From contig CBDEGO010000002.1 in assembly GCA_965237995.1 (NCBI GenBank), positions 186,001-250,000 of the forward strand: a stretch of DNA of 64,000 bases. The letters run 5' to 3'. The notes below the pieces were generated by a model. It was not told the origin of the DNA and ran no database searches. It saw only the letters and a list, made by a program, of their open reading frames with translations. The position numbers and the translations under genes were made by a program. The stretch's first letter is position 1; every line of letters begins with the position of its first letter. Below, piece after piece: positions 53,616-62,219 of the stretch. The DNA comes from JAAELZ01 sp965237995. Its GTDB lineage: Bacteria > Pseudomonadota > Gammaproteobacteria > Arenicellales > Poriferihabitantaceae.

Positions 53616-54809
53616 TTAGTTCGCGGATGCCTTCGCGGCAAGACGCCCTGCTTTGGCATATTGCGCGCCGTAGGTTAAAAAGCACAAGGCTAATAATGCT
53701 GCAACCCAATATAGCAGCGGCATTAAAAACTCAGCGCCCATTTCATCATTAATAAATATGCCAAAGCCAATGAATATCACACCGATGGCGAACTGCGAAT
53801 AATAACTCTTCAGCACGAGGTATCGATGATTGACGGTTTCTCGCGCTAAATCATAAAAGCGCTTATTCATCGCCAGCCGAAAGAACGAGGTGCAAAAGGT
53901 AATAAGTACTAAAAACACGAACAAACTGACTAGTTGCATATCTTCCCCCACCACTGCACGCATGGCCCAAGAAAGCGCATACAAGCCAACCGCAATGCGG
54001 TAGATTCTCCAACGATCAAGTCGGTCTATCATATTTTTTAGTAAGTAAAATAAAATGCCAAAAATAATAGCTAACGACATCACCATCAAGCCTAAGGTAA
54101 CAAAACTTTCGTGAGCAATCAGAAACAAAGATATCACCCAAAAGAAGCTTTCTAAAAATAAGTAAAAGCCATCTATTACAAAAATCATCTTTGACGAATG
54201 ACTGTCTTTAAAGCTAATAACTTCTTTCAAGTTAAGCGGTGCGACTTGATTTAGCGAGTCTGGCACCCCTGAGTTATTTTTGGAGAGCACATAATATCCG
54301 ATCGCGCAAACCACAGCGCTACAGATTAGCACCATGTTAAACCCTAGCTTTTCAAGCAATAGCCCACCTATCAGAATGCCAACCTGCAGCACCAAACCAA
54401 CATACATTTGCATGTTGCCGTAACTGCGGCCGGAGTTTTCGGAATTAACACGTTCAAAAAACAAAGCTCGCTGCGTGGTCCAGAAAAAACAATTATACGA
54501 GCCGTAACAAATACCGAGCAGCAATAAACCGAACCAACCAAAGGCTAGCGTTTTCACCATTAGTAATAGTACGAGCTCTAAAACAAGTGAAATACCGATC
54601 AGCCTAAGCAGATCAATTGATTGGCGAATATGATCCCACACCCATAGGGCCACCGCGAACGCGAACCCGCTAATACCAATAAAAATACTTATCTGGGCCA
54701 GCGTGAAATTGTGGTTCCACAGATAAACCGGTAGAAAAAATGGGAATATCCCTATTAATAGGGAATGCAGTGACAGGTATTTATAAAACGTCTGGGTGAC
54801 ACCCTGCAT
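53616..54809 (-). CDS. MFS transporter (probable exporter, partner of the ATP-grasp genes)
   Basis: 397 residues, about twelve membrane spans: HSLLIGIFPFFLPVYLWNHN, FTLAQISIFIGISGFAFAVA and FGWFGLLLLGICYGSYNCFF. The last base of the upstream ATP-grasp gene overlaps its start, so the genes are translationally coupled. It likely exports the product of those ligases. The family is not a known drug exporter subgroup that I recognise. Confidence 0.78.
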   Translation of the reverse strand: MQGVTQTFYKYLSLHSLLIGIFPFFLPVYLWNHNFTLAQISIFIGISGFAFAVALWVWDHIRQSIDLLRLIGISLVLELVLLLMVKTLAFGWFGLLLLGICYGSYNCFFWTTQRALFFERVNSENSGRSYGNMQMYVGLVLQVGILIGGLLLEKLGFNMVLICSAVVCAIGYYVLSKNNSGVPDSLNQVAPLNLKEVISFKDSHSSKMIFVIDGFYLFLESFFWVISLFLIAHESFVTLGLMVMSLAIIFGILFYLLKNMIDRLDRWRIYRIAVGLYALSWAMRAVVGEDMQLVSLFVFLVLITFCTSFFRLAMNKRFYDLARETVNHRYLVLKSYYSQFAIGVIFIGFGIFINDEMGAEFLMPLLYWVAALLALCFLTYGAQYAKAGRLAAKASAN

Positions 54810-55717
54810 TAAAAGATATCCTTATCATCAATATCGAGTGAATCGAGCTCCGCTAAGGCCGCTGAAAAATCTTCTTTTTTGCCGTATCTTGGGTAGTAAT
54901 GCATTTTTATATACGGGCGAGAGTTAACTTCTATGAAAATACATTTTTGCTCCAAGTAACTAGTTTCAATGCCTTTTTCGAATATTACATCAATTCCAAA
55001 CACATTGGCCCCAAAAACTTTTACTACTTTATTAAATAGATCTTTATTCTCTTGAGGAATGGTATCGCGATCTATGATTTCCACCACACCACCAGGTGCA
55101 AGCGCAACACGATGAAATAAGTCGATTCGTTGCGCTTTTGCAGGTACTGAATTTAGTGATAAGTTCTGTTTAGCAAGATACTTGGTGATTTGCTCGTCTT
55201 TTTTAAGCGGAAAAATAACAGGGTGTAATTGCATATCTTCGCGCACCGAATTTTCTTTATCGATCAGCTGCGAGATAGTATCTACTCCGTTGCCATCTAT
55301 AAACGGGGCATAACGACGGATCACTGAAATTAAACTATGGTCAGTCCCAAGTACTCGGTAATTTGAACCCAATAAGTACTGTTCTATCACCGTAGTCGGC
55401 CACCATATCTTAGCAAGTGCGACGGCCTTGTATAGCTGCATAAAATTATTAATAGGAAAATAGCTACCGCGGGAATAACCACTTACATTGGGCTTTATTA
55501 CTAATGGGAAACCGTGCTCCTTAGCGAAGCGATGCGCGGTCCACGGCCACAAAAAGATCATCCCTTTGGCATGCGGAATATCGTGCTGCTGAAAGACCTC
55601 TCTTCCCTGCCCCTTAGAACGGCACGCCTTACGCACCTGCAAAGAATTGTAGTTACTGCAACCATCCATGAATTTTTTACTAATCCATGCGTAAATTGTC
55701 GCTTTTAAGCCTTTCAT
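54809..55717 (-). CDS. ATP-grasp ligase, cyanophycin-synthetase-like
   Basis: 302 residues with the ATP-grasp core: HGFPLVIKPNVSGYSRGSYF (phosphate-binding loop and Lys), VIEQYLLGSNYRVLGTDHSL, GVDTISQLIDKENSVREDMQ, SVPAKAQRIDLFHRVALAPG and CIFIEVNSRPYIKMHYYPR (acidic metal ligand pair). The pattern matches the ATP-grasp half of cyanophycin synthetase and GshF-like enzymes, which form amide bonds via acyl phosphates. Stop and start overlap with the MFS gene; the second ATP-grasp gene is 7 bases upstream. The pair suggests sequential peptide-bond formation. Confidence 0.8.
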   Translation of the reverse strand: MKGLKATIYAWISKKFMDGCSNYNSLQVRKACRSKGQGREVFQQHDIPHAKGMIFLWPWTAHRFAKEHGFPLVIKPNVSGYSRGSYFPINNFMQLYKAVALAKIWWPTTVIEQYLLGSNYRVLGTDHSLISVIRRYAPFIDGNGVDTISQLIDKENSVREDMQLHPVIFPLKKDEQITKYLAKQNLSLNSVPAKAQRIDLFHRVALAPGGVVEIIDRDTIPQENKDLFNKVVKVFGANVFGIDVIFEKGIETSYLEQKCIFIEVNSRPYIKMHYYPRYGKKEDFSAALAELDSLDIDDKDIF

Positions 55718-55724
55718 CGTATTA

Positions 55725-56561
55725 TCATATTCTTGCTCTAATAAAATTTACCCACTTACTCTTGCGGTTATACGTCATAATCTTGGTAAATACGGGCTTT
55801 TCAGGCAGCGCTTTATTTCTGTACTTGGTTACTTTAGCTAAGCACATCATATATTTACGTACAAAATTAATTATATCAGTAGCGCTATACTTTTTATCGA
55901 GCAAGTTAATCGGCATCGGCAAAAATAAGTTAATTTCAATCACATGAAACCTTCCTTCTAGCAAAGCTTCAACGCTATCAGCGCTCATACTCGCACGTGA
56001 GATATTATACTCGCCTAATTGGTTGACCAGTTGCCAAAGTTGAGCAAGCTGACTTTCAGATAATTGATCGGTAATCTCTACATAGCGTGTACTGCTGTTA
56101 TTGATGCTATTTACTGGCTTTAGTTCAGCATCATTCACCGCTTCAGTGACCGTAAACACCGCATATTGATCTCTATGTTGATCATGCCGTATCGAAAACA
56201 CTTCAAATTCCTTAGCGCCGGGGGAGCCTTCTTGAATTAAATATCTAATGGTCTGATCTACACGCTGATCTCTGATTTCATGTAATTGCGTTAAATCATC
56301 TGCGCGTTGCACACCGCTGGCGTTTTGCCCCCATTCGGGTTTAACAAAAACCGGCCAGTGTTCCGGCTCAAATACGCCATCGTCTATTCGTTGCTTTAAA
56401 CGCCATTGCTTAGGGATGTTTTCATCAATGTCGAGCTTAGAAAAAATCCCCTCTTTACGATCAAACTGCTTTGAGTTTAATTGAAACACCTTACAAGGCT
56501 TAGTGCCTATTCTGATGCAATCTATAATATAGGTTGCGATCATGAGAAGAGTTATTTTCAC
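55725..56561 (-). CDS. ATP-grasp ligase, D-Ala-D-Ala ligase-like
   Basis: 278 residues. EHWPVFVKPEWGQNASGVQR supplies the ATP-binding Lys; LIQEGSPGAKEFEVFSIRHD and the acid/Asn end LLEGRFHVIEINLFLPMPIN supply the metal ligands. It is smaller than typical D-Ala ligases (~300) and lacks their N-terminal Rossmann-like subdomain, though an odd N-terminal CRIGTKPCKVFQLNSKQFDR segment is present. First gene of the three-gene operon. Substrate unknown. Confidence 0.75.
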   Translation of the reverse strand: MKITLLMIATYIIDCIRIGTKPCKVFQLNSKQFDRKEGIFSKLDIDENIPKQWRLKQRIDDGVFEPEHWPVFVKPEWGQNASGVQRADDLTQLHEIRDQRVDQTIRYLIQEGSPGAKEFEVFSIRHDQHRDQYAVFTVTEAVNDAELKPVNSINNSSTRYVEITDQLSESQLAQLWQLVNQLGEYNISRASMSADSVEALLEGRFHVIEINLFLPMPINLLDKKYSATDIINFVRKYMMCLAKVTKYRNKALPEKPVFTKIMTYNRKSKWVNFIRARI

Positions 56562-56660
56562 AAGAACAGATACAGTTAGCAGTCAGTACATAGATTAAAG
56601 CACGCAGCAAGCTGCATGCCCAAAATAAAGTCGGCGAGTTAAGTAGTTAGGTCGAACTAA

Positions 56661-57140
56661 TTAGTATCGATTAACAGCTGGCTTATTGATTACAAACATG
56701 AGCAAGCCAAGAACTAAAATGGACACCGCTGCATAAAATAACGAACCGCCGTCTGACTTACCTTCATGCAATACTTCAACGCCTAATGGTGTTGCCAAGT
56801 GAAAAAAGACCGCACCGGCCATCACGGCGGCTGCCATCAGACCCCCTATTCGATGAATAGTTGCGCGCAAATGGCCCTTACCCAGCACAAAAAATAATAA
56901 CGGCGACAACAATACTAAACAAGTAATAAGCTCAAACGTACCCACTGCATAAGAGCCATAATTGGCAAATAAGCCGCCAAGCCCTTCGCCTAAAAAGCCG
57001 GACATCCAGTTACCAATGGTACCAAAAATATGCTGTGTATCAGGGTGAAGTGTAAATTTGTAAGGCAAAGAAAACAAAAATACCTTACACATCCATGCGG
57101 TAATAAGCCAACTAGCGATTGCGACGATTTTATTATTCAT
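56661..57140 (-). CDS. DoxX/DUF-like integral membrane protein
   Basis: The ATG at 57140 (MNNKIVAIASWLITAWMCKV) is preferred over an upstream TTG. The ~159-residue protein has four membrane spans, with KFTLHPDTQHIFGTIGNWMS in the first loop and ELITCLVLLSPLLFFVLGKG, HLRATIHRIGGLMAAAVMAG. Resembles DoxX-like or uncharacterised membrane proteins. Single gene between the ATP-grasp cluster and the NYN gene. Function unknown. Confidence 0.7.
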   Translation of the reverse strand: MNNKIVAIASWLITAWMCKVFLFSLPYKFTLHPDTQHIFGTIGNWMSGFLGEGLGGLFANYGSYAVGTFELITCLVLLSPLLFFVLGKGHLRATIHRIGGLMAAAVMAGAVFFHLATPLGVEVLHEGKSDGGSLFYAAVSILVLGLLMFVINKPAVNRY

Positions 57141-57260
57141 GGTTTGGTCCAATTAGTGTTCGACTATGGGTAATATAGTTTATAAAAATAACATATTTAT
57201 CACACCCTAATTATAAGCTTGTTCGAAGCGATGAACTGAAAAAAAGCCCATACAAATTAA

Positions 57261-57755
57261 CTACATGAGTAAATCTAAGCCTATAGGGGAAAACTCATTC
57301 GCTGCATTAACTAAGCTTTGTGCCGTTAAGTTTGAGACTGCAATTACTTCTGTGGATACCTCATAATCATCTCGCGCAACGCTTAGCAAGCGATCAAAGT
57401 CACCATCACCCGATAATAAAACCAGATGATCTATTGAGCTTAAGGCTTGCATTACATCAATAGTAATTCCGACATCCCAGTCTCCTTTAGCCGAGCCGTC
57501 ACTACGTTGAATATAAGGTTTGAGTTTTACGTTATATCCCATTTTACGCAGCGCACTTTGAAATTTAATTTGCTGACTGTCGCCTTTATCTATGGCATAA
57601 GCATTAGCCACCTGTATCTCCCCAGCGACGTTTAAACGCTTCCATAATTGACCATAGTTAAACTGGCGCCCAAAGACTTGGCGCACCGTGTAGTAAATAT
57701 TTTGCACATCGATAAACACACCAATTTTCATAGCCGCTTTACCATCCATAACCAT
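57261..57755 (-). CDS. NYN-domain (LabA/DUF88-like) RNase
   Basis: 164 residues beginning at ATG 57755 or at the internal MKIGVF (57731). MKIGVFIDVQNIYYTVRQVF carries the first metal Asp; KGDWDVGITIDVMQAL the middle acidic residues; LVLLSGDGDFDRLLSVARDD the SGDGDF motif of PIN/NYN nucleases. The start overlaps the stop of the disrupted DUF3465-like gene (TAATG), so the pair was translationally coupled. LabA-like proteins act in RNA turnover. Confidence 0.88.
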   Translation of the reverse strand: MVMDGKAAMKIGVFIDVQNIYYTVRQVFGRQFNYGQLWKRLNVAGEIQVANAYAIDKGDSQQIKFQSALRKMGYNVKLKPYIQRSDGSAKGDWDVGITIDVMQALSSIDHLVLLSGDGDFDRLLSVARDDYEVSTEVIAVSNLTAQSLVNAANEFSPIGLDLLM

Positions 57756-57868
57756 TACTCGTAAGTTATACCTAGGTGCTTAAGCCACCCGTCTGGGTGC
57801 TTACCCGCTGGGTCGTAGTGCGTCCAATGGACAACACCGCCCTTATTCGTCCATTCATATTCTCCATA

Positions 57869-58847
57869 ACTCGTGGTGCATTTAGGCGGGTACGAATTTA
57901 AGGTTATTGATATTGTTGCCATTGAGTTTGTTAATCCACTGCAACACCGTTAGAGCGGTAATTTTTGATAATACCCTAATTGATAAGCCTTGAAATGTTT
58001 TGGCGTAATTACGCCGAATCATAAACTGATCACATAATTGCGAATACAGAGTTTCGATGCGCTTTCGTGCTCGCCTCAATGATCGGTGAAATGGCTTACG
58101 GTTTATTTGGTTTTTCCTGCTAGGGGTCTCTAATCGAATGGCGCTGGTTTCAAATAAATCGGCTTGGTATTCTCGACTCAAATAACCTTTATCGCCGATT
58201 AAAACGCACTCGTTAAACTGATATTTAATATCATTCAGATAATGGATATCATGCACAGAAGCTTTAGTAATATCAAACGCTTGGAATACTCCTGTAGATG
58301 TGCATACAGCATGGAATTTATACCCAAAGTAGTGTGCTTTCTGAGCAGCACAGTAGCCGTAGCTAGGCGCAGTATCTGGTATAGATCGGCTAAACTTATT
58401 GCGTCTAGAGCGGCTATATTTGCATATTTCTAAAGGCATACTATCAACAATATGGTGAGTATCGGATAGAACAACTTTAGATGCGATAGCTTGCCTGAAT
58501 TGCTCGACCTTAAAAGCAAGATTGCGCTTTCTTCGATTGTAGACAGTGCGTTCAATCTTACCGACCAATGCAGTAGGAATACGCTTAAACAAATAACGCT
58601 CTGAATCAATACCAAGGCACTCGGCTGCAAGGTTTAGTGCAATTAATTGCTTATCTGTCAATTGAGGAATACGAATTTGGTTGAGATAGTAGTCATCTGG
58701 TTCTAGTTCGTGCAAAAGGCTTAATATTTTGGTATAAGTTGTAGTTAAGTTGCTCATATCATTATGTTTTTTAGTAGATTCACAATGATACTCTATGAGT
58801 AAAAATGAGCAACTTCTTAATCAACTTTTCCTAAATGCACCACGGGT
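57869..58847 (-). mobile_element. IS982-family insertion sequence (979 bp)
   Basis: Terminal inverted repeats ACTCGTGGTGCATTTAGG (left) and CCTAAATGCACCACGGGT (right), identical but for one base. An 8-bp direct repeat, TCTCCATA, flanks the element at 57861-57868 and 58848-58855. The single transposase ORF fills the element. Its length is right for IS982. The intact ends and frame suggest a recent insertion. Confidence 0.92.
57882..58757 (-). CDS. IS982-family transposase
   Basis: 291 residues: LSLLHELEPDDYYLNQIRIP and QLTDKQLIALNLAAECLGID at the N-terminus, HIVDSMPLEICKYSRSRRNK (first catalytic Asp), VLIGDKGYLSREYQAD (second Asp), and RRARKRIETLYSQLCDQFMI (Glu). Length and DDE spacing match IS982. 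No frameshift, so it should be active. Confidence 0.93.
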   Translation of the reverse strand: MSNLTTTYTKILSLLHELEPDDYYLNQIRIPQLTDKQLIALNLAAECLGIDSERYLFKRIPTALVGKIERTVYNRRKRNLAFKVEQFRQAIASKVVLSDTHHIVDSMPLEICKYSRSRRNKFSRSIPDTAPSYGYCAAQKAHYFGYKFHAVCTSTGVFQAFDITKASVHDIHYLNDIKYQFNECVLIGDKGYLSREYQADLFETSAIRLETPSRKNQINRKPFHRSLRRARKRIETLYSQLCDQFMIRRNYAKTFQGLSIRVLSKITALTVLQWINKLNGNNINNLKFVPA

Positions 58848-59171
58848 TCTCCATAGAATTCTACGGTATCACCGCGTTGTAAGGGCTTTATCTTATCGGC
58901 CAGATCAATATTATGGGCTACTAAAATGGATAGCTGTTGACCAACATCTAGAATGAATCGCTGATGTCGCGACCCATCAAGATCATCTGCTAGAACTTTC
59001 TTCACCACGCCAACCCCTTGAAGTTGTACGTCGGTTAATCGCTGAGCAAACGCGCGATGAACACTATTTCCTCCCTGCTGGTTTTGGCTGTTGTTATCTG
59101 GAAGTGAGCCGCCGTTATTGTCCCAATACTCAAAGGCAATCACCGCTAGCACTACCAAAACAATCAGTACT

Positions 59172-59687
59172 TTATTTTTCATTCAAGCCTTCATTGGTAA
59201 ATTCAATCCAAGACTGTTCAAGCCATTGCAATTGTACTTGGGTATCGGGTACTCGCACGCCACGCTGCGCCGATATTCTGTCGATCGCTTGCGCAAAAGT
59301 ATAACCCGCATTGGCTAGGATAGCCGCGCATAACATGCCTGTGCGCCCTATTCCCGCGCGACAATGCACAAGCGTATTCACCCCCTCGCAAATAGTGTCA
59401 TATAACTGCTTACTTTGCTCAGCAAAAACTGAAGCAGATTGCGGCAATTTTAGATCGGCAATTGGCAAGTTCACAAATTCGATGTTATGTCGCTCTGCGA
59501 TGGAACGCTCGTCTATCAAACCGAGGTTCGTGGCTTCCTTTAGCTCTAATAAGGAAACAATACGATTAACGCCAGTATCCGATATTAGCTGCACGCCTGC
59601 CTCTAAATCACAGTACTTATTAGGGCGCGGCATGGCTGCTAAAAAGCCATCACCTATCTTAGCAATAGTAAAAATTTCAGTTTGCAC
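59172..59687 (-). CDS. dual-specificity/tyrosine protein phosphatase
   Basis: 171 residues: TLVHCRAGIGRTGMLCAAIL holds the HCxxGxGRT P-loop with catalytic Cys near residue 108. FLAAMPRPNKYCDLEAGVQL and IADLKLPQSASVF give the general-acid Asp region. It overlaps the DUF3465-like gene start by 11 bases. Likely removes phosphate from Tyr/Ser/Thr or a small substrate in a three-gene operon with the interrupted gene and the NYN gene. Confidence 0.9.
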   Translation of the reverse strand: MQTEIFTIAKIGDGFLAAMPRPNKYCDLEAGVQLISDTGVNRIVSLLELKEATNLGLIDERSIAERHNIEFVNLPIADLKLPQSASVFAEQSKQLYDTICEGVNTLVHCRAGIGRTGMLCAAILANAGYTFAQAIDRISAQRGVRVPDTQVQLQWLEQSWIEFTNEGLNEK

Positions 59688-59705
59688 TACCTCGCTTATT
59701 CAGGT

Positions 59706-60881
59706 CTATCCAAACGCCTGAATACCCGTTTGAGCGCGCCCTAATATAAGCGCATGCACGTCATGCGTGCCTTCGTAGGTATTAACCGCTTCTAGATTCA
59801 TCACATGGCGAATAACATGATATTCATCAGACACACCGTTACCGCCATGCATATCACGCGCTTCACGCGCAATAGCTAAAGCCTTGCCCGCATTATTACG
59901 TTTCATTAGAGAAATTAGCTCAACCGGGCAGTTATCTTCATCCATTAGCCGCCCCATTTGCAAACAAGCTTGAAAGCCAATACCAATTTCAGTTTGCATG
60001 TCCGCTAGCTTTTTCTGCACTAACTGCGTTGCAGCCAAAGGCTTACCAAACTGTTTTCGCTCTAGCGTGTATCTGCGAGCCTGATGCCAGCAAAATTCTG
60101 CAGCCCCCATCGCGCCCCATGCAATGCCGTACCGCGCTTTATTCAAACAGCCAAACGGCCCTTTTAAGCCTTCCACATCCAGCTTGTTTTCGGCGGGTAC
60201 GAACACTTTGTCCATCATAATTTGCCCTGTTGTCGACGCCCGTAATGAAAATTTGCCTTCAATTTTAGGCGTGCTTAAGCCTTTCATACCTCGTTCAAGA
60301 ATAAAGCCGCTAATTACACCGTCTAGCTTACCCCAAACCACCATGACATCAGCAATAGGTGCATTAGTAATCCACGTTTTATTACCGCTTAACTCATAGC
60401 CGCCATCCACCGCAATAGCCTTGGTGCGCATATTGCCAGGGTCAGAACCGGCATTCGGTTCAGTTAAGCCAAAACAGCCTACATGTTCACCTGTTGCCAA
60501 CTTGGGTAAATATTTCATGCGTTGCTGTTCTGAACCATAAGCGTAAATGGGGTGCATCACTAAAGAAGATTGCACACTCAAGGCCGAACGATAACCACTA
60601 TCAACTTGCTCTACTTCACGCGCAATCAAGCCATAGCTGGTATAGTTAATGGCCGAGCAGCCGTATTTCTCGGGCAAGGTACAACCAAGCAAACCCATCT
60701 CACCCATTTCACTCATAATGTCTCTGTCAAATACCTCATCACGGTTAGCTTGCAGCACCCGCGGCACTAACGCACTTTTAGCATAGTCACGGGTTGATTC
60801 ACTGATTAATCTTTCTTCATCAGTCAGTTGCGCGTGTAAATTAAACGGATCGTTCCAATTAAAATTAGGAGTTGAAGCCAT
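59706..60881 (-). CDS. gcdH: glutaryl-CoA dehydrogenase
   Basis: 391 residues: RVLQANRDEVFDRDIMSEMG, GCTLPEKYGCSAINYTSYGL, VDSGYRSALSVQSSLVMHPI, GCFGLTEPNAGSDPGNMRTK, LRASTTGQIMMDKVFVPAEN and LEAVNTYEGTHDVHALILGR (catalytic Glu in TYEGTHD). The VDSGYRSALSVQSSLVM and LRASTTG blocks are diagnostic of GcdH, which converts glutaryl-CoA to crotonyl-CoA in lysine and cadaverine degradation. It sits 18 bases from the phosphatase and 30 from the PuuB-like gene, at the end of the putrescine-type cluster. Confidence 0.93.
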   Translation of the reverse strand: MASTPNFNWNDPFNLHAQLTDEERLISESTRDYAKSALVPRVLQANRDEVFDRDIMSEMGEMGLLGCTLPEKYGCSAINYTSYGLIAREVEQVDSGYRSALSVQSSLVMHPIYAYGSEQQRMKYLPKLATGEHVGCFGLTEPNAGSDPGNMRTKAIAVDGGYELSGNKTWITNAPIADVMVVWGKLDGVISGFILERGMKGLSTPKIEGKFSLRASTTGQIMMDKVFVPAENKLDVEGLKGPFGCLNKARYGIAWGAMGAAEFCWHQARRYTLERKQFGKPLAATQLVQKKLADMQTEIGIGFQACLQMGRLMDEDNCPVELISLMKRNNAGKALAIAREARDMHGGNGVSDEYHVIRHVMNLEAVNTYEGTHDVHALILGRAQTGIQAFG

Positions 60882-60911
60882 GAGAAAACCTATAAAGTAA
60901 AATTGTTAAAA

Positions 60912-62213
60912 CTAAAAGCGGTCACGAAGTGCGTAGTACATCATGCCTAATACTAAACCGGGATAACGTAGCAAAGCACCACCGGGAAATGGAGGAGTGG
61001 GCACTTTAGACATCAACTCAAACCGCTCTTGCTCCCCTGCCAATACTTCAGCTAATAATTTACCCGCCAGCGTTGCCATCGCCACGCCGTGACCTGAATA
61101 GCCTTGCGCAAAATAGATGTTGCTATTGCCGATACGGCCAAAGTGCGGCATGCGATTCAACGTGACCGCCAAGGTGCCTCCCCATGCAAAATCAATGGCT
61201 GTATCTTTTAATTGGGGGTAGATTTGCAGCATCGGCTTACGCACAAAAGCAGCAATATCCTTAGGGAAGCTTGGGCTGTAATTTTCGCCACCACCAAATA
61301 ATAAACGCTTGTCAGCAGATAAACGATAGTAATTCACCACAAATCGTGAGTCTGCAAAAGCAATGTCTTTAGGGTTAATGTCATCGATAACCGATTGACT
61401 CAGCGACTCGGTTGCTAATATGAAATTATTTATTGGCATAATCTTGCCCGCCATGCGCCGCTCCAACGCACCAAGATAACCATTACAAGCGATAATCACG
61501 TTTTTGGCTTTTACCGTATGATTTTCGGTGATTACTTCATTAATTGTACCTCCTACGTATGACGTAACCGCCGACTGCTCAAAAATACGTACACCAGCTT
61601 TAACCGCCGCATCAGCCAAACCCAAAGCGTAATTTAAGGGGTGTAAGTGGGAAGCACCTTTATCTAACGTCCCGCCAAAATAACTGTCTGAGCCCACCAA
61701 GTCACGCATTTGTACTCGATTCAGATAACTTATTTGGTCATAGTTGTATTGCTCGTTAAGAATATCAACTTCTTGCTTACTGTCGGCATCGTATTTTTCG
61801 CGATGATTAGGGTGTGCGATGCCATGTTTTAAATCGCAGTTTATATTGTGCTTGGCTATCAAAGTACGTGCGGTATTCTTAGCCTCTTCAGCCAAGCTCC
61901 ACAGCTTTTGAGCGTCTGATACGCCCATCATTTTTTCAAGTTCAGGTTGATCTTTGCGCTGCCCAGAACCTAATTGTCCACCGTTACGCCCCGAAGCGCC
62001 CCAAGCAACTCGGTGCGCCTCTAATACAACAACATCATAACCACGCTCACTAAGATGTAAGGCGCTTGATAAGCCAGTAAAGCCCGCACCAATAATGCAG
62101 ACATCACAACTTAATGATTCACTTAACTTAGTTAATTCAACACTTTGATTTATAGTGTTAAAATAATATGAATCAGGGTAATCGCTTGACTGCTTTGTAA
62201 TGCTTGCACTCAT
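60912..62213 (-). CDS. puuB: gamma-glutamylputrescine oxidase-like FAD enzyme
   Basis: 433 residues: DVCIIGAGFTGLSSALHLSE and VAWGASGRNGGQLGSGQRKD at the N-terminus, HLHPLNYALGLADAAVKAGV centrally, and YFAQGYSGHGVAMATLAGKL at the C-terminus. It is of the PuuB class that oxidises gamma-glutamylputrescine. It lies in series with an aminotransferase and a PuuA-like gene. Paralogue at 20604-21896. Confidence 0.88.
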   Translation of the reverse strand: MSASITKQSSDYPDSYYFNTINQSVELTKLSESLSCDVCIIGAGFTGLSSALHLSERGYDVVVLEAHRVAWGASGRNGGQLGSGQRKDQPELEKMMGVSDAQKLWSLAEEAKNTARTLIAKHNINCDLKHGIAHPNHREKYDADSKQEVDILNEQYNYDQISYLNRVQMRDLVGSDSYFGGTLDKGASHLHPLNYALGLADAAVKAGVRIFEQSAVTSYVGGTINEVITENHTVKAKNVIIACNGYLGALERRMAGKIMPINNFILATESLSQSVIDDINPKDIAFADSRFVVNYYRLSADKRLLFGGGENYSPSFPKDIAAFVRKPMLQIYPQLKDTAIDFAWGGTLAVTLNRMPHFGRIGNSNIYFAQGYSGHGVAMATLAGKLLAEVLAGEQERFELMSKVPTPPFPGGALLRYPGLVLGMMYYALRDRF

Positions 62214-62219
62214 TGAAAA

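Larger units (their letters stand above)
57755..59182 (-). pseudogene. DUF3465-like gene interrupted by the IS982 element
   Basis: The 5' part (59182 to 58848) encodes a membrane-anchored MKNKVLIVLVVLAVIAFEYW protein with GNSVHRAFAQRLTDVQLQG, LDGSRHQRFILDVG and LQRGDTVEFYGE. The other part, beyond the element (57868 to 57755), continues GEYEWTNKGGVVHWTHYDPA and GKHPDGWLKHLGITYE with a stop. Excising the 979-bp element and one target repeat restores one frame of a DUF3465 protein (~150 residues, OB-fold-like, exported). The remaining ORF in the window ends in transposon sequence (PVVHLGKVD). Confidence 0.85.
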
